Source: Candidatus Gemmiger stercorigallinarum (lineage in GTDB: Bacteria; Bacillota; Clostridia; Oscillospirales; Ruminococcaceae). From it: DNA of 56,476 bases. The number at the start of each line of letters is the position of its first letter. Position 1 is the stretch's first letter. The notes under the pieces are model-generated. The model searched no databases. It worked only from the letters and a program-made list of their open reading frames with translations, and was not told the origin of the DNA. Both the position numbers and the translations under genes were made by a program. Location: contig DWWX01000043.1 in the NCBI GenBank assembly GCA_019119495.1, forward strand, positions 1 to 56,476, written 5' to 3'. Shown one piece after another: positions 7,997-19,106 of the stretch.

Positions 7997-8659
7997 TCAG
8001 CGGATGATGCGGTGCGGCCGGCCCAGCAGCCGCTGCCAGAAAGTGGGCGGCCGGCGGTCGGACGGCAGGTTCAGCTCCACCACATACCGTTCGAACCCGT
8101 TGACGATGCGGGTCTTGCCGTAAAGATGCTCCCGCAGGACATTGGCCCCGTAGCTCAGGTGCACATGGCCGTGCAGCATCAGCGGCGGGGCGTAGGCGTC
8201 CAGCAGGTCGCGGAAAGCCGCAAAGCCCCGGTGGGGCAGGTCGCTCAGGTCGCCGCAGCCCCGCAGCGGGGCGTGGGTGACCAGCACGTCAAAACCGCCC
8301 ATGCGGTCGATACGGCCGCGCAGCCGCTTGATGCGCTTACGCATCTGGGTCTCGGTGTACTGCCAGCTGCCGGGGCGGTAGCGGCAGCTGCCGCCCAGCC
8401 CCACAAAGCGCACGCCGTGGTAGCTGAACACCTGGTCGTCGATGCAGACCGCGCCGCCGGGCGGCTTGCGGTCGTAGGCCTCGTCGTGGTTGCCGTGGAC
8501 ATAGATCACCGGCACATGGGCCATGGTGGCCAGAAAGCTGACATAGTTGGCGTCCAGGTCGCCGCAGCTGACGATCAGGTCAATGCCCTTGAGTTTTTCC
8601 GGTGCAAAGTAGTCCCACAGCCCCTTGGATTCCTCGTCGGAAACGGCCAAGATCCTCAT
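7997..8659 (-). CDS. calcineurin-like metallophosphoesterase
   Basis: A 220-residue phosphoesterase with the metal motifs GDLD, GNHDE, THAP and HGHVH in order. The usual first D-x-H is replaced by SDEESKG, so one metal ligand differs from the standard set. Its ATG overlaps the stop of the upstream BMP/ParB-like gene (ATGA, 8656-8659), which implies translational coupling and a linked function. The substrate is unknown; small phosphodiesters or nucleotides are plausible. Confidence 0.85.
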   Translation of the reverse strand: MRILAVSDEESKGLWDYFAPEKLKGIDLIVSCGDLDANYVSFLATMAHVPVIYVHGNHDEAYDRKPPGGAVCIDDQVFSYHGVRFVGLGGSCRYRPGSWQYTETQMRKRIKRLRGRIDRMGGFDVLVTHAPLRGCGDLSDLPHRGFAAFRDLLDAYAPPLMLHGHVHLSYGANVLREHLYGKTRIVNGFERYVVELNLPSDRRPPTFWQRLLGRPHRIIR

Positions 8660-10617
8660 AGCTCGCCGGCCTCCCTGGGCAGGCGTTCCCGGTGGATGCC
8701 CTGCACCCGGTACATGGGGCGGGCTTCCTCGGTCAGCTCGTCATATTCGGGGATATGGCCCTCCACCGCGTCGCACAACCAGTCCATGTGCAGGATCTCC
8801 TCCGGAGAAAAGCCGTGCAGGCCGTCGTTTTTCAGGCTGCCGTCCTGGGCGACGATGCGGGTGGCAAAAAGATCGATGGCGCCGGAGATGATGCCGCTGC
8901 GCAAAAGCGACGCCAGGTGGCGCAGGTCATGGGGCAGCTCGCGGCTGAACAGCACGTCGATGACGCCGCTGTTCATGCCCCACCAGTAGTTGACCACCTT
9001 GCCGTCGGCGCCGGATTTTTCTTTGTTCCAGCTGCCGTCCAGCACGCTGCGCACCACATGCTCGTAAAACTGGCCCCAGTGCCAGAAGGGGCTGGCCAGG
9101 TCCTGCAGCACGCCGCCGGGCTTGATCTGGAAGATGCCGTACTCGTGGCTGGGATGGCCGGGGGCCGGGGTGTCCCGCCCCGAAATGACGGTGATGCCCT
9201 TGGCGGTGAACGCCTTGAGGGGATCGCCGGGCAGGCAGGTCCACTGCACCTCCACCTTGACGCGGGGGTTGGTCATGCGGGCGCCCAGCGCAAAGGCGTT
9301 GATATCCGCCGGCATGCCCAGCATGGGGTAGCTGGCCACAAAGCCCACCCGGTCGTTGGCCGCCATGGCGCCGGCAATGGCGCCGGTGATGAACTTGGCC
9401 TCGTAAATGCGGCTGTAATAGGTGCGGATGCTGGCGTAGGGCAGGTCCATCGAGCAGTTCAGGATGCGCACCTCCGGGTGGCGCACCGCGGCCCGCAGGC
9501 TGGCGGCCGCCAGCTTGGGCGTGGTGGTAAAGATCAGCGTGGCGCCGTCGGCAATGGCCTGCTCGATCAGCTGCACGTCGTTTTTGCCCTGCTCGGCGTC
9601 GTTGTAGACGGCGGTGGTGACCTGGCCGGCAAACACCTGGTCCACCTGGGTGCGGCCAAACTCGTGGGCGTTGGTCCAGGTGCTGGTGGCGGGGCTGCGC
9701 TCGTTGACAAAGGCCACCTTGAGGGCAGCGGTCCCGGCCGGGCGCTTGACCGGCAGGATGCGCTGCAAAAGCGGTTTTTCCGGCGGGGCGGCGGGGCTGG
9801 TGCTGACCTGCTTGGCGTCGGGGCGCTCCAGCGCCAGCACGTCGTCCCAGGCGGCGTCCAGCTTGGCGGCCAGGCCGGCGGGGGTGTCGTCCAGCAGGGT
9901 CTGGTAGTCGTACAGCTGCAGCAGCACCACCAGCACGTCCCCGGCCGAAAGCCGCATCCGGCTGCCGCCATGGTCGCGGTAGGCCTTGCCCACGCGGGTC
10001 AGCAGCGAGCGGATGTTGGCGCGGTCGTCGTCGGTCCATTCCTCCTGGGCCTTTTTGCCCATGGCGGCCTGCAGTTTGGCATAGCCGCCCTCCTGCGCCA
10101 GCTGCACCTCGTATATGCCGCTGAGGGCGTAAAACGCCATAAAGTCAAAGTACCGGCGGATGTCCGGGTTGTCGGCGTACTGGGGCACCACGCGGATGAC
10201 GCTGGCGGTCACATTGGCCGCGCCGAAATGCTTCAGCACGCTGACCCGCTTGTTGCCCTCCTGCACGTAAAACCGGCCCAGATACTCGTAGCAGCGGATG
10301 GGGTCGCGGATGCCCTCCTCCACGTGGGCCATGCACAGGTTGATCCACTTGGCGGCAAACTCGGTCTCGGCCCCCAGCAGCGGCATAAAATTGAAGGAGA
10401 ACGCCGCGGTGCGGCCGGCCGTCTTGGTGCCCACCACCTGTGCCAGCGGCACCTCCACAACGCCAAGGGGCAGCTGTGCCTCCACCCTGGCGTTCTGCAG
10501 GATATCGTCCAGCACCGGCAGGTACGGGTAACGCCCCGCCGCAATAGCCTCGCGGTATTCGCGCTGGCCGCGGCGCCGGGCCTGGTTGTATTGTTCGGCA
10601 GCTTCATTGCGGGTCAT
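8656..10617 (-). CDS. cytoplasmic BMP-family ligand-binding protein with ParB-like N-terminal region
   Basis: A 653-residue two-part protein. Residues 1 to about 150 carry QEGNKRVSVLKHFGA (119-133), which resembles the E-G-x-x-R motif of ParB/sulfiredoxin-like domains. From about residue 300 (ALKVAFVNE) to 560 it resembles the periplasmic BMP/Med nucleoside-binding fold. There is no signal peptide or lipobox, so the BMP domain should be intracellular. I chose the ATG at 10617, with AGGGGG eight bases upstream, over a longer frame through the HU terminator. The coupled metallophosphoesterase suggests a nucleotide or nucleoside sensing or processing pair; this is inference. Confidence 0.75.
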   Translation of the reverse strand: MTRNEAAEQYNQARRRGQREYREAIAAGRYPYLPVLDDILQNARVEAQLPLGVVEVPLAQVVGTKTAGRTAAFSFNFMPLLGAETEFAAKWINLCMAHVEEGIRDPIRCYEYLGRFYVQEGNKRVSVLKHFGAANVTASVIRVVPQYADNPDIRRYFDFMAFYALSGIYEVQLAQEGGYAKLQAAMGKKAQEEWTDDDRANIRSLLTRVGKAYRDHGGSRMRLSAGDVLVVLLQLYDYQTLLDDTPAGLAAKLDAAWDDVLALERPDAKQVSTSPAAPPEKPLLQRILPVKRPAGTAALKVAFVNERSPATSTWTNAHEFGRTQVDQVFAGQVTTAVYNDAEQGKNDVQLIEQAIADGATLIFTTTPKLAAASLRAAVRHPEVRILNCSMDLPYASIRTYYSRIYEAKFITGAIAGAMAANDRVGFVASYPMLGMPADINAFALGARMTNPRVKVEVQWTCLPGDPLKAFTAKGITVISGRDTPAPGHPSHEYGIFQIKPGGVLQDLASPFWHWGQFYEHVVRSVLDGSWNKEKSGADGKVVNYWWGMNSGVIDVLFSRELPHDLRHLASLLRSGIISGAIDLFATRIVAQDGSLKNDGLHGFSPEEILHMDWLCDAVEGHIPEYDELTEEARPMYRVQGIHRERLPREAGEL

Positions 10618-10675
10618 AGTCTGCGCCCCCTGTCTGTTGTAAACCACGTTGCCGCGGCCGGCGGATGCCGCCGCG

Positions 10676-10757
10676 AAAAAAGGACCCCGCCGGCCAGGCG
10701 CGCCCACAAGAAAACGGGGTACCCGGTTTCTTACGCTGCCGTCGACCGCGGGGTCTT
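10676..10757 (-). terminator. terminator of the HU gene
   Basis: On the - strand GACCCCGC-type and GCGGGGTC arms (10748-10755 and 10683-10690) enclose a smaller hairpin around GGGTACCC and end in CCTTTTTT. Confidence 0.75.
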
Positions 10758-10766
10758 TCGGGATCT

Positions 10767-11042
10767 TTACTTGCCGACCTTTTCTTTCAGGCGGCCGCTG
10801 GCCTTAAAGCCGGGGATGGCGGTAGGCTCCAGTTGGCTGGCCACCTTGGTCTTGGGGTTGGTAAAGCTCTTGGTGCGGCGCTGGCGCATCTCAAAGCGGC
10901 CAAAGCCGGCAATGGTGACCTTTTCGCCCTGCTTGAGGGTCTCGCCGATGGTGTCGAAAATGCCGTTCATCACGATCTCGACCTCGCTGGCGGAAAAACC
11001 GGTGTCGCCGGCAACTTTGGTAATCAATTGCGATCTTGTCAT
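10767..11042 (-). CDS. hup: HU family DNA-binding protein
   Basis: A 91-residue histone-like protein that bends and compacts DNA. MTRSQLITKVA begins helix 1, GFGRFEMRQR is the start of the DNA-binding arm, and the Pro of the arm tip lies in SFTNPKTK; FKASGRLKEKV ends the protein. Start chosen at 11042, where AGGA is eight bases upstream; a longer frame from 11069 lacks this. It has its own promoter and terminator. Confidence 0.95.
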   Translation of the reverse strand: MTRSQLITKVAGDTGFSASEVEIVMNGIFDTIGETLKQGEKVTIAGFGRFEMRQRRTKSFTNPKTKVASQLEPTAIPGFKASGRLKEKVGK

Positions 11043-11156
11043 AATCTGTTTCCTGCTCCCTGAATCCATCTATATTCTGCGCCTTGCGCGCAGGATGCGG
11101 GCTGCCCTGCCGCCCATACGGGCACAGGGACGCCGCGCTGCAAATTAACGTATTTC

Positions 11157-11185
11157 ATTATAGAAAAAATTGTGCAGTACGGCAA
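11157..11185 (-). promoter_or_regulatory. HU promoter
   Basis: On the - strand TTGCCG (11185-11180), 17-base spacer, TATAAT (11162-11157). It gives a leader of about 110 bases with a GC-rich hairpin. Confidence 0.85.
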
Positions 11186-11337
11186 GTATTTTTTTGCAAA
11201 AAGAGCGTCGCCCGGCAAAAAATCGTCATTTCAGATAAAATCATTTCAGGCAGGGGTCCGCTTTTCTGTGTTTTGCAGGTTGCCAAAACTTGAACATTGT
11301 GCTCAAAGATGGTTTTACAGGAGCGGCGGCGGCAGGC

Positions 11338-14571
<3,234 letters not shown>

Positions 14572-14574
14572 TTC

Positions 14575-15696
14575 TCACAGCCCTCCTTTGGCTTGCTTCA
14601 TCCGCTCGACAAAGCGGTCGAACAGGTATTCGGTGTCCTTGGGGCCGCCGCTGGCTTCCGGGTGGAACTGCACGGTAAAGCAGTTCCATTTGGTGTAGGC
14701 GACGCCCTCGCAGGTCTTGTCGTTGGCGTTCACATGGCTGACCGCGCCCACATCGGCGGGCAGGGTGTCCCCCACCACCGCGTAGCCGTGGTTCTGGCTG
14801 GTGATAAAGGTGCGGCCGGTGGCGAACTCGGTGGCGGGCTGGTTGGCGCCGCGGTGGCCGTATTTCAGCTTGGTGGTCCTGGCACCGGCGGCCAGGGCGG
14901 TCAGCTGGTGGCCCAGGCAGATGCCGAAAGCCGGGATGCCGGTGTCCAGCATTTCGCGGATGTTCTGGATGATCTGCACGTTCTCGGCCGGGTCGCCGGG
15001 GCCGTTGGAGAGCATCAGGCCGTCGGCATGCAGCGCGGCCAGGTCGGCGGCGGTGGCGGTGCCGGGCAGCACGGTGACGCGGCAGCCCCGCTTGCACAGG
15101 CAGCGCACGATGTTTTTCTTGCAGCCCAGGTCCAAAAGCGCCACGTTCAGCGGCTGCTCACCCTCGGCCAGGCCGGCGGTGGGCTCAAAGGTCGAAGGCT
15201 CTTTGCAGGTGACGGCCGCCACCGCGCCGGTGACGGCGTAGGGCTTGATCTCAGCCATCAGGGCGGCCAGCTTTTCGGCGTCGGCGTTGGGGTCGAACTC
15301 GGTGGTGATGGCGCCGTTCATGACGCCGCTCTCCCGCAGGGTGCGGGTCAGGTGGCGGGTGTCGATGCCCTCGATGCCGATGACGTTGTTCTGCTTCAAA
15401 AATTCGTCCAGCGTCGTCTCGCTGCGGAAGTTGCTGGGGGCGGTGCAGGCTTCGCGGACGATGTAGCCCTTTGCCCAGACGCGGCCGCTCTCCTTGTCCT
15501 CGCTGTTCATGCCGTAGTTGCCGATCAGCGGGTAGGTCTGGGTGATGATCTGGCCGTAATAGCTGGGGTCGGTCAGGGTCTCCTCAAAGCCGACCATGCC
15601 GGTGGCAAACACGACCTCGCCCACGGTGGTGCCGGGGCAGCCGACGCTTTTGCCGGCAAAGACCATGCCGTTTGCCAAAACAAGATATGCGTTCAT
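14575..15696 (-). CDS. carA: carbamoyl-phosphate synthase small subunit
   Basis: A 373-residue glutaminase subunit that feeds ammonia to CarB. The N-terminal domain opens with YLVLANGMVFAGKS; the class I amidotransferase triad is C260 in FGICLGHQ and H345/E347 in FHPEASGGP. LLDLGCKKNIVR and SNGPGDP are typical. GGAAGG lies before the ATG. It follows pyrE after 60 bases and precedes carB with a three-base gap, consistent with a UMP-synthesis operon. Confidence 0.98.
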   Translation of the reverse strand: MNAYLVLANGMVFAGKSVGCPGTTVGEVVFATGMVGFEETLTDPSYYGQIITQTYPLIGNYGMNSEDKESGRVWAKGYIVREACTAPSNFRSETTLDEFLKQNNVIGIEGIDTRHLTRTLRESGVMNGAITTEFDPNADAEKLAALMAEIKPYAVTGAVAAVTCKEPSTFEPTAGLAEGEQPLNVALLDLGCKKNIVRCLCKRGCRVTVLPGTATAADLAALHADGLMLSNGPGDPAENVQIIQNIREMLDTGIPAFGICLGHQLTALAAGARTTKLKYGHRGANQPATEFATGRTFITSQNHGYAVVGDTLPADVGAVSHVNANDKTCEGVAYTKWNCFTVQFHPEASGGPKDTEYLFDRFVERMKQAKGGL

Positions 15697-15756
15697 GTTA
15701 CCTTCCCTTCCATAACCCGGACAAACGCGTTGCCCTCTTTGCGCGCTGGGCGCCTG

Positions 15757-16353
15757 TCACAGCGTCTGCTTTGCCTGCTCCTTCATCTTGCGGCTGCCCA
15801 GGTGGACCAGGGGCAGTTTGCCCTCCTTGCAGATGGGGCACTCCTCCGGCAGGTAGTTGGGCAGGTCCAGCTTGAGGGCGCTGGCCAGGATGGGAATGGG
15901 GGACGGGGCCTCGGCGCGGGTGCGGTCCACCACGCAGACGATGCCCAGGCACTGGCAGCCGGCCTCCTCAATGACCTTTTTGGTCTCCAGGCTGGAGATG
16001 CCGGTGGTGACCACGTCCTCGGCAATGATGCACTTTTCGCCGGGATGCAGCGCAAACCGCTTCAGGGTCATCACGTTGTCCACCCGCTCGGTGAAGATGG
16101 CGCGCTTGCCCAGCTGGCGGCCCAGCTCGTAGGCGTAGACGATGCCGCCCATGGCCGGGCCGACGATGACGTCCACGTCCAGGTCTTTCAGCTGCTCGGC
16201 CACGCTGGCCATCACCTCGGCGCACTTGTCCGGGTACTGCTGCAAAAACGCCATCTGGCAGTATGCGCCGGAATGGCGGCCGCTGGAAAGCAGGAAGTGC
16301 CCCTCCAGAAAAGCCTCGCACTCTTTCAAAATTTCCTTGTTGTCTCTCGCCAT
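15757..16353 (-). CDS. pyrE: orotate phosphoribosyltransferase
   Basis: A 198-residue enzyme that joins orotate to PRPP to give OMP. IVGPAMGGIVYAYELGR, the flexible loop with FTERVD, and the PRPP motif IIAEDVVTTGIS are in the usual order; a C-terminal CPICKEG pair is common in clostridial homologues. I chose the ATG at 16353, with GGAGGA seven bases upstream; an in-frame ATG at 16368 overlaps that ribosome site. It is the first gene of the pyrE-carA-carB unit, behind a promoter at 16439-16468. Confidence 0.96.
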   Translation of the reverse strand: MARDNKEILKECEAFLEGHFLLSSGRHSGAYCQMAFLQQYPDKCAEVMASVAEQLKDLDVDVIVGPAMGGIVYAYELGRQLGKRAIFTERVDNVMTLKRFALHPGEKCIIAEDVVTTGISSLETKKVIEEAGCQCLGIVCVVDRTRAEAPSPIPILASALKLDLPNYLPEECPICKEGKLPLVHLGSRKMKEQAKQTL

Positions 16354-16438
16354 GGTGTATTCCTCCATCTGCCTGTTGTTATGCCCCGCGGCGCGCGCCG
16401 CAAAGGGGCCGTCCCGCCCTGCTGCCGGTATTTGCCAT

Positions 16439-16468
16439 ATTGTAGCACAGGGCCGCAATTCAATGCAA
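16439..16468 (-). promoter_or_regulatory. pyrE-carA-carB promoter
   Basis: On the - strand TTGCAT (16468-16463), 18-base spacer, TACAAT (16444-16439). The leader of about 80 bases contains a GC-rich hairpin but no terminator or leader ORF. Confidence 0.8.
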
Positions 16469-16490
16469 GTTATTCAGCCGATTTGGTTCC

Positions 16491-16513
16491 AATATACAGT
16501 TCATTCGTATATT
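16491..16513. promoter_or_regulatory. inverted repeat upstream of the pyrE promoter
   Basis: AATATAC (16491-16497), nine bases, GTATATT (16507-16513), about 25 bases upstream of the -35 box of pyrE. It sits in an AT-rich stretch flanked by two ATTCAGCCG copies (16472-16480, 16530-16538). A regulator site is possible. Confidence 0.4.
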
Positions 16514-16531
16514 TATGCAATCGCACAGCAT

Positions 16532-17440
16532 TCAGCCGCGGGCGCAGCCGCGGATCTCGTCCAGGGTGGCAACGCCGTGGGCGTCCATCCACTCGCTGAT
16601 CTCGCGGGTGATGCGCACGCAGGCGCCGGGGTCCATAAAGTTGGCGGTGCCCACCTGCACCAGCGCCGCGCCGGCCATGATGAACTCCAGCGCGTCGCGG
16701 CCGGTCAGGATGCCGCCCAGCCCCACCACCGGGATGTTCACCGCGCCCACCGCCTGCCAGACCATGCGCAGCGCGATGGGGCGGATGGCCGGGCCGGACA
16801 GGCCGGCAAAGACGTTGTCGAACACCGGGCGGCGCGTTTCCAGGTCGATGGCGCAGGCCTGGAAGGTGTTGCACAGGCTGACGGCGTCGGCGCCGGCGGC
16901 CTCGACGGCCCGGCACATGGCGGCGATGTCCTCGGCCTGGGGGCTGAGCTTGACCACCAGGGGCTTGGTGCAGCAGGCGCGCACGGCGGATACCACGCCG
17001 GAAGCGTCGGCGCAGCGGATGCCGTAGGCCAGCCCGCCCTGTTTGACGTTGGGGCAGCTGATGTTCAGCTCGATGAAATCGACGTCGGTCTCGCACAGGC
17101 GGCGCGCGCCCTCGCAGTATTCCTCGACGCTGTGGCCGCCCAGGTTGGCCCAGGCGGTGGTACCCAGCCGCTTCATTTCCGGCAGTTCATGCCGGATAAA
17201 GTGGTCGACGCCGGGGTTTTGCAGGCCGATGGAGTTCATCAGGCCGGCGGGGGTCTCCAGCAGGCGCTCGCCCTGGTTGCCGGGCTGGCCGTTCAGCGTC
17301 AGGCCCTTGCCCGAGATGCCGCCCAGCAGGCGCAGGTCCTCGATGGCGGCGTACTCCTCGCCAAAGCCGAAGGTGCCGGACGCCGCCACCACCGGGCCGG
17401 CCAGCGTCTTGCCCAAAAAGTTCACACGCAGGTCGCTCAC
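16532..17440 (-). CDS. pyrD: dihydroorotate dehydrogenase, class 1B catalytic subunit
   Basis: A 302-residue FMN enzyme oxidising dihydroorotate to orotate, passing electrons through PyrK to NAD. The catalytic Cys of class 1B lies in LNISCPNVKQGG; GLGGILTGRDALEF and the early SGTFGFGEEY are also typical. The start is GTG, overlapping the pyrK stop as GTGA (17437-17440), so the two subunits are translationally coupled. Last gene of the pyrC unit. Confidence 0.97.
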   Translation of the reverse strand: MSDLRVNFLGKTLAGPVVAASGTFGFGEEYAAIEDLRLLGGISGKGLTLNGQPGNQGERLLETPAGLMNSIGLQNPGVDHFIRHELPEMKRLGTTAWANLGGHSVEEYCEGARRLCETDVDFIELNISCPNVKQGGLAYGIRCADASGVVSAVRACCTKPLVVKLSPQAEDIAAMCRAVEAAGADAVSLCNTFQACAIDLETRRPVFDNVFAGLSGPAIRPIALRMVWQAVGAVNIPVVGLGGILTGRDALEFIMAGAALVQVGTANFMDPGACVRITREISEWMDAHGVATLDEIRGCARG

Positions 17441-18207
17441 AGCGCAAACACCTCCTCGGAGGGGAATACGGGGCCGTCCTTGCAGACGGTCTTGGGGCCG
17501 ACCTTGGTGTGGCAGGTGCAGCCTAAGCAGGCGCCCAGGCCGCAGGCCATCTTGTTCTCCAGGCTGGCCAGGCAGGGGGTGCCGGCGTCATGGCACAGCT
17601 TGGCCACGCCGCGCATCATCACGCCGGGGCCGCAGGTCAGCACCAGGTCGTAGGCGGCGGGGTCCAGCAGGTCGGTGACCAGGCCGTGGTGGCCCGCCGC
17701 GCCGGTGTCGGTGGCAAGGTCGATCCTGGCGCAGTAGGGCTCGAACTCCTCCAGGCCGTAGGGCTTGTCGCGGAAGCCCGCTTTCAGGTCGGGTTTGCAG
17801 CCGGCGGCGGCCAGCTGCTTGCACAAAAACAGCAGCGGCGCGGTGCCGATGCCGCCGCCCACCACGGCCACTTTGCCCGCCTTTGCGGCGGCTTCCACGT
17901 CAAAGCCGTTGCCGCAGGGGCCGGTGATGGTCAGGGTCTGGCCCCAGGCCAGATGGGCCAGCTTTTGGGTGCCCTCGCCCTTGATCTGGTACAAAAAGGT
18001 CAGGCTGCCTTCGGCCTCGTCCACGTCATGGACGCTGATGGGGCGCGAGAGCACCGGGCTTTCGTTCGCAGCCCAGGCGCGCAGCATGTAGAACTGCCCG
18101 GCCTTGGGCAGGGGGCCTTCTTTGGGCAGGGCCACCGTCAGGCGGCGGATGTCGGGCGCCATCGCCTTCTGGCGCAGCACACGGACATTACAGCTTATTG
18201 CACTCAC
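17437..18207 (-). CDS. pyrK: dihydroorotate dehydrogenase electron-transfer subunit
   Basis: A 256-residue flavoprotein carrying FAD and a 2Fe-2S cluster, partner of class 1B PyrD. RPISVHD (55-61) binds FAD, GGGIGTAP (117-124) the nicotinamide nucleotide, and C222, C227, C230 and C242 form the C-x4-C-x2-C-x11-C cluster site. The GTG start at 18207 lies within the end of pyrF (20-base overlap), with GGAGG upstream, and the gene overlaps pyrD at its 3-prime end. Full length. Confidence 0.97.
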   Translation of the reverse strand: MSAISCNVRVLRQKAMAPDIRRLTVALPKEGPLPKAGQFYMLRAWAANESPVLSRPISVHDVDEAEGSLTFLYQIKGEGTQKLAHLAWGQTLTITGPCGNGFDVEAAAKAGKVAVVGGGIGTAPLLFLCKQLAAAGCKPDLKAGFRDKPYGLEEFEPYCARIDLATDTGAAGHHGLVTDLLDPAAYDLVLTCGPGVMMRGVAKLCHDAGTPCLASLENKMACGLGACLGCTCHTKVGPKTVCKDGPVFPSEEVFAL

Positions 18208-19048
18208 TCTGGATATCCTCCCTCATGCGCACGCACTCGTTGTAGGCGGCCTCGTCAAAGGCGACGCCGGGCTGCTTTTTCCAGGCCAGCAGGATGCCGC
18301 GGCTGGAGTTGACCACGCCGCCGTTGCCCTGCTTCATGTACAGGGCAATGTCGGCGGCCTTGCCGCCCTGGGCGCCGTAGCCGGGGATCAGGAAGAAGGT
18401 GTTCTGGTAGCGGGCGCGGATCTCGGCTGCTTCCTCGCCGGTGGTGCCGCCGATGACCAGGCCGACGGAGGAATAGCCCCGCTCGCCCATGTAATCGGCG
18501 CCCAGTTTGGTCAGCGCGTCGCCCACCAGGGTGTAGACGGTGCGGCCGTCGGCCAGGGTCTGGTACTCAAAATCCGTCCGGCCGGGGTTGGAGGTGCGGC
18601 ACAGCACGAACACGCCCTTGCCCTGGTCCTTGCAGTAGGGCAGGTAGGGGCTGATGGAATCCAGGCCCATATAGGGGGCCAGCGTGACGATATCCGCCTC
18701 AAAGTCGCCGGTAAAGTGGCCCTTGGCGTACATTTCGGCGGTCTTGGCAATGTCGCCGCGCTTGATGTCGGCAATGACCGGCAGGCCGGTGGCGCGGGCC
18801 ATTTTCAAGGTCTGCTGGTAGGCCAGCATGCCGTCCATGCCCAGCGACTCGTAGTAGGCGATCTGCACCTTGTAGCAGCCGGCCACCCCCTTGGTGGCGT
18901 CGATCAGGCGGCGGTTGAAAGCCACGATGTTCTCGCCGGCGGTCAGGGCGGTGTCGGTTTCGGGCAGGTAGGAAAGCTCGGTGTCCAGCCCGACGCAGAC
19001 GGGGCCGTTTTTCGCAACGCTGTCGTACAGCTTGTCCATGTTGGTCAT
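18188..19048 (-). CDS. pyrF: orotidine 5-phosphate decarboxylase, type 2
   Basis: A 286-residue TIM-barrel decarboxylase turning OMP into UMP. The long (about 280 residue) type 2 form is recognised by VGLDTELSYLP, the catalytic strand PVIADIKRGDIAKTAEMYA and the phosphate-site end FLIPGYGAQGG. The first in-frame ATG (19058-19056 region) touches the ribosome site AGGGAG, whereas the ATG at 19048 is nine bases away, so I chose the latter. It lies between pyrC and pyrK. Confidence 0.96.
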   Translation of the reverse strand: MTNMDKLYDSVAKNGPVCVGLDTELSYLPETDTALTAGENIVAFNRRLIDATKGVAGCYKVQIAYYESLGMDGMLAYQQTLKMARATGLPVIADIKRGDIAKTAEMYAKGHFTGDFEADIVTLAPYMGLDSISPYLPYCKDQGKGVFVLCRTSNPGRTDFEYQTLADGRTVYTLVGDALTKLGADYMGERGYSSVGLVIGGTTGEEAAEIRARYQNTFFLIPGYGAQGGKAADIALYMKQGNGGVVNSSRGILLAWKKQPGVAFDEAAYNECVRMREDIQSECNKL

Positions 19049-19106
19049 ATACAGCATCTCCCTTTATTTTTTACATTGCAGATAGGGCATCGCGTTCCCC
19101 TGCGGC

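Noticed and set aside
10618-10707. Longer N terminus for the BMP/ParB-like protein
   Set aside because: It would run through the HU terminator region and lacks a ribosome site; ATG 10617 has AGGGGG at the right distance.
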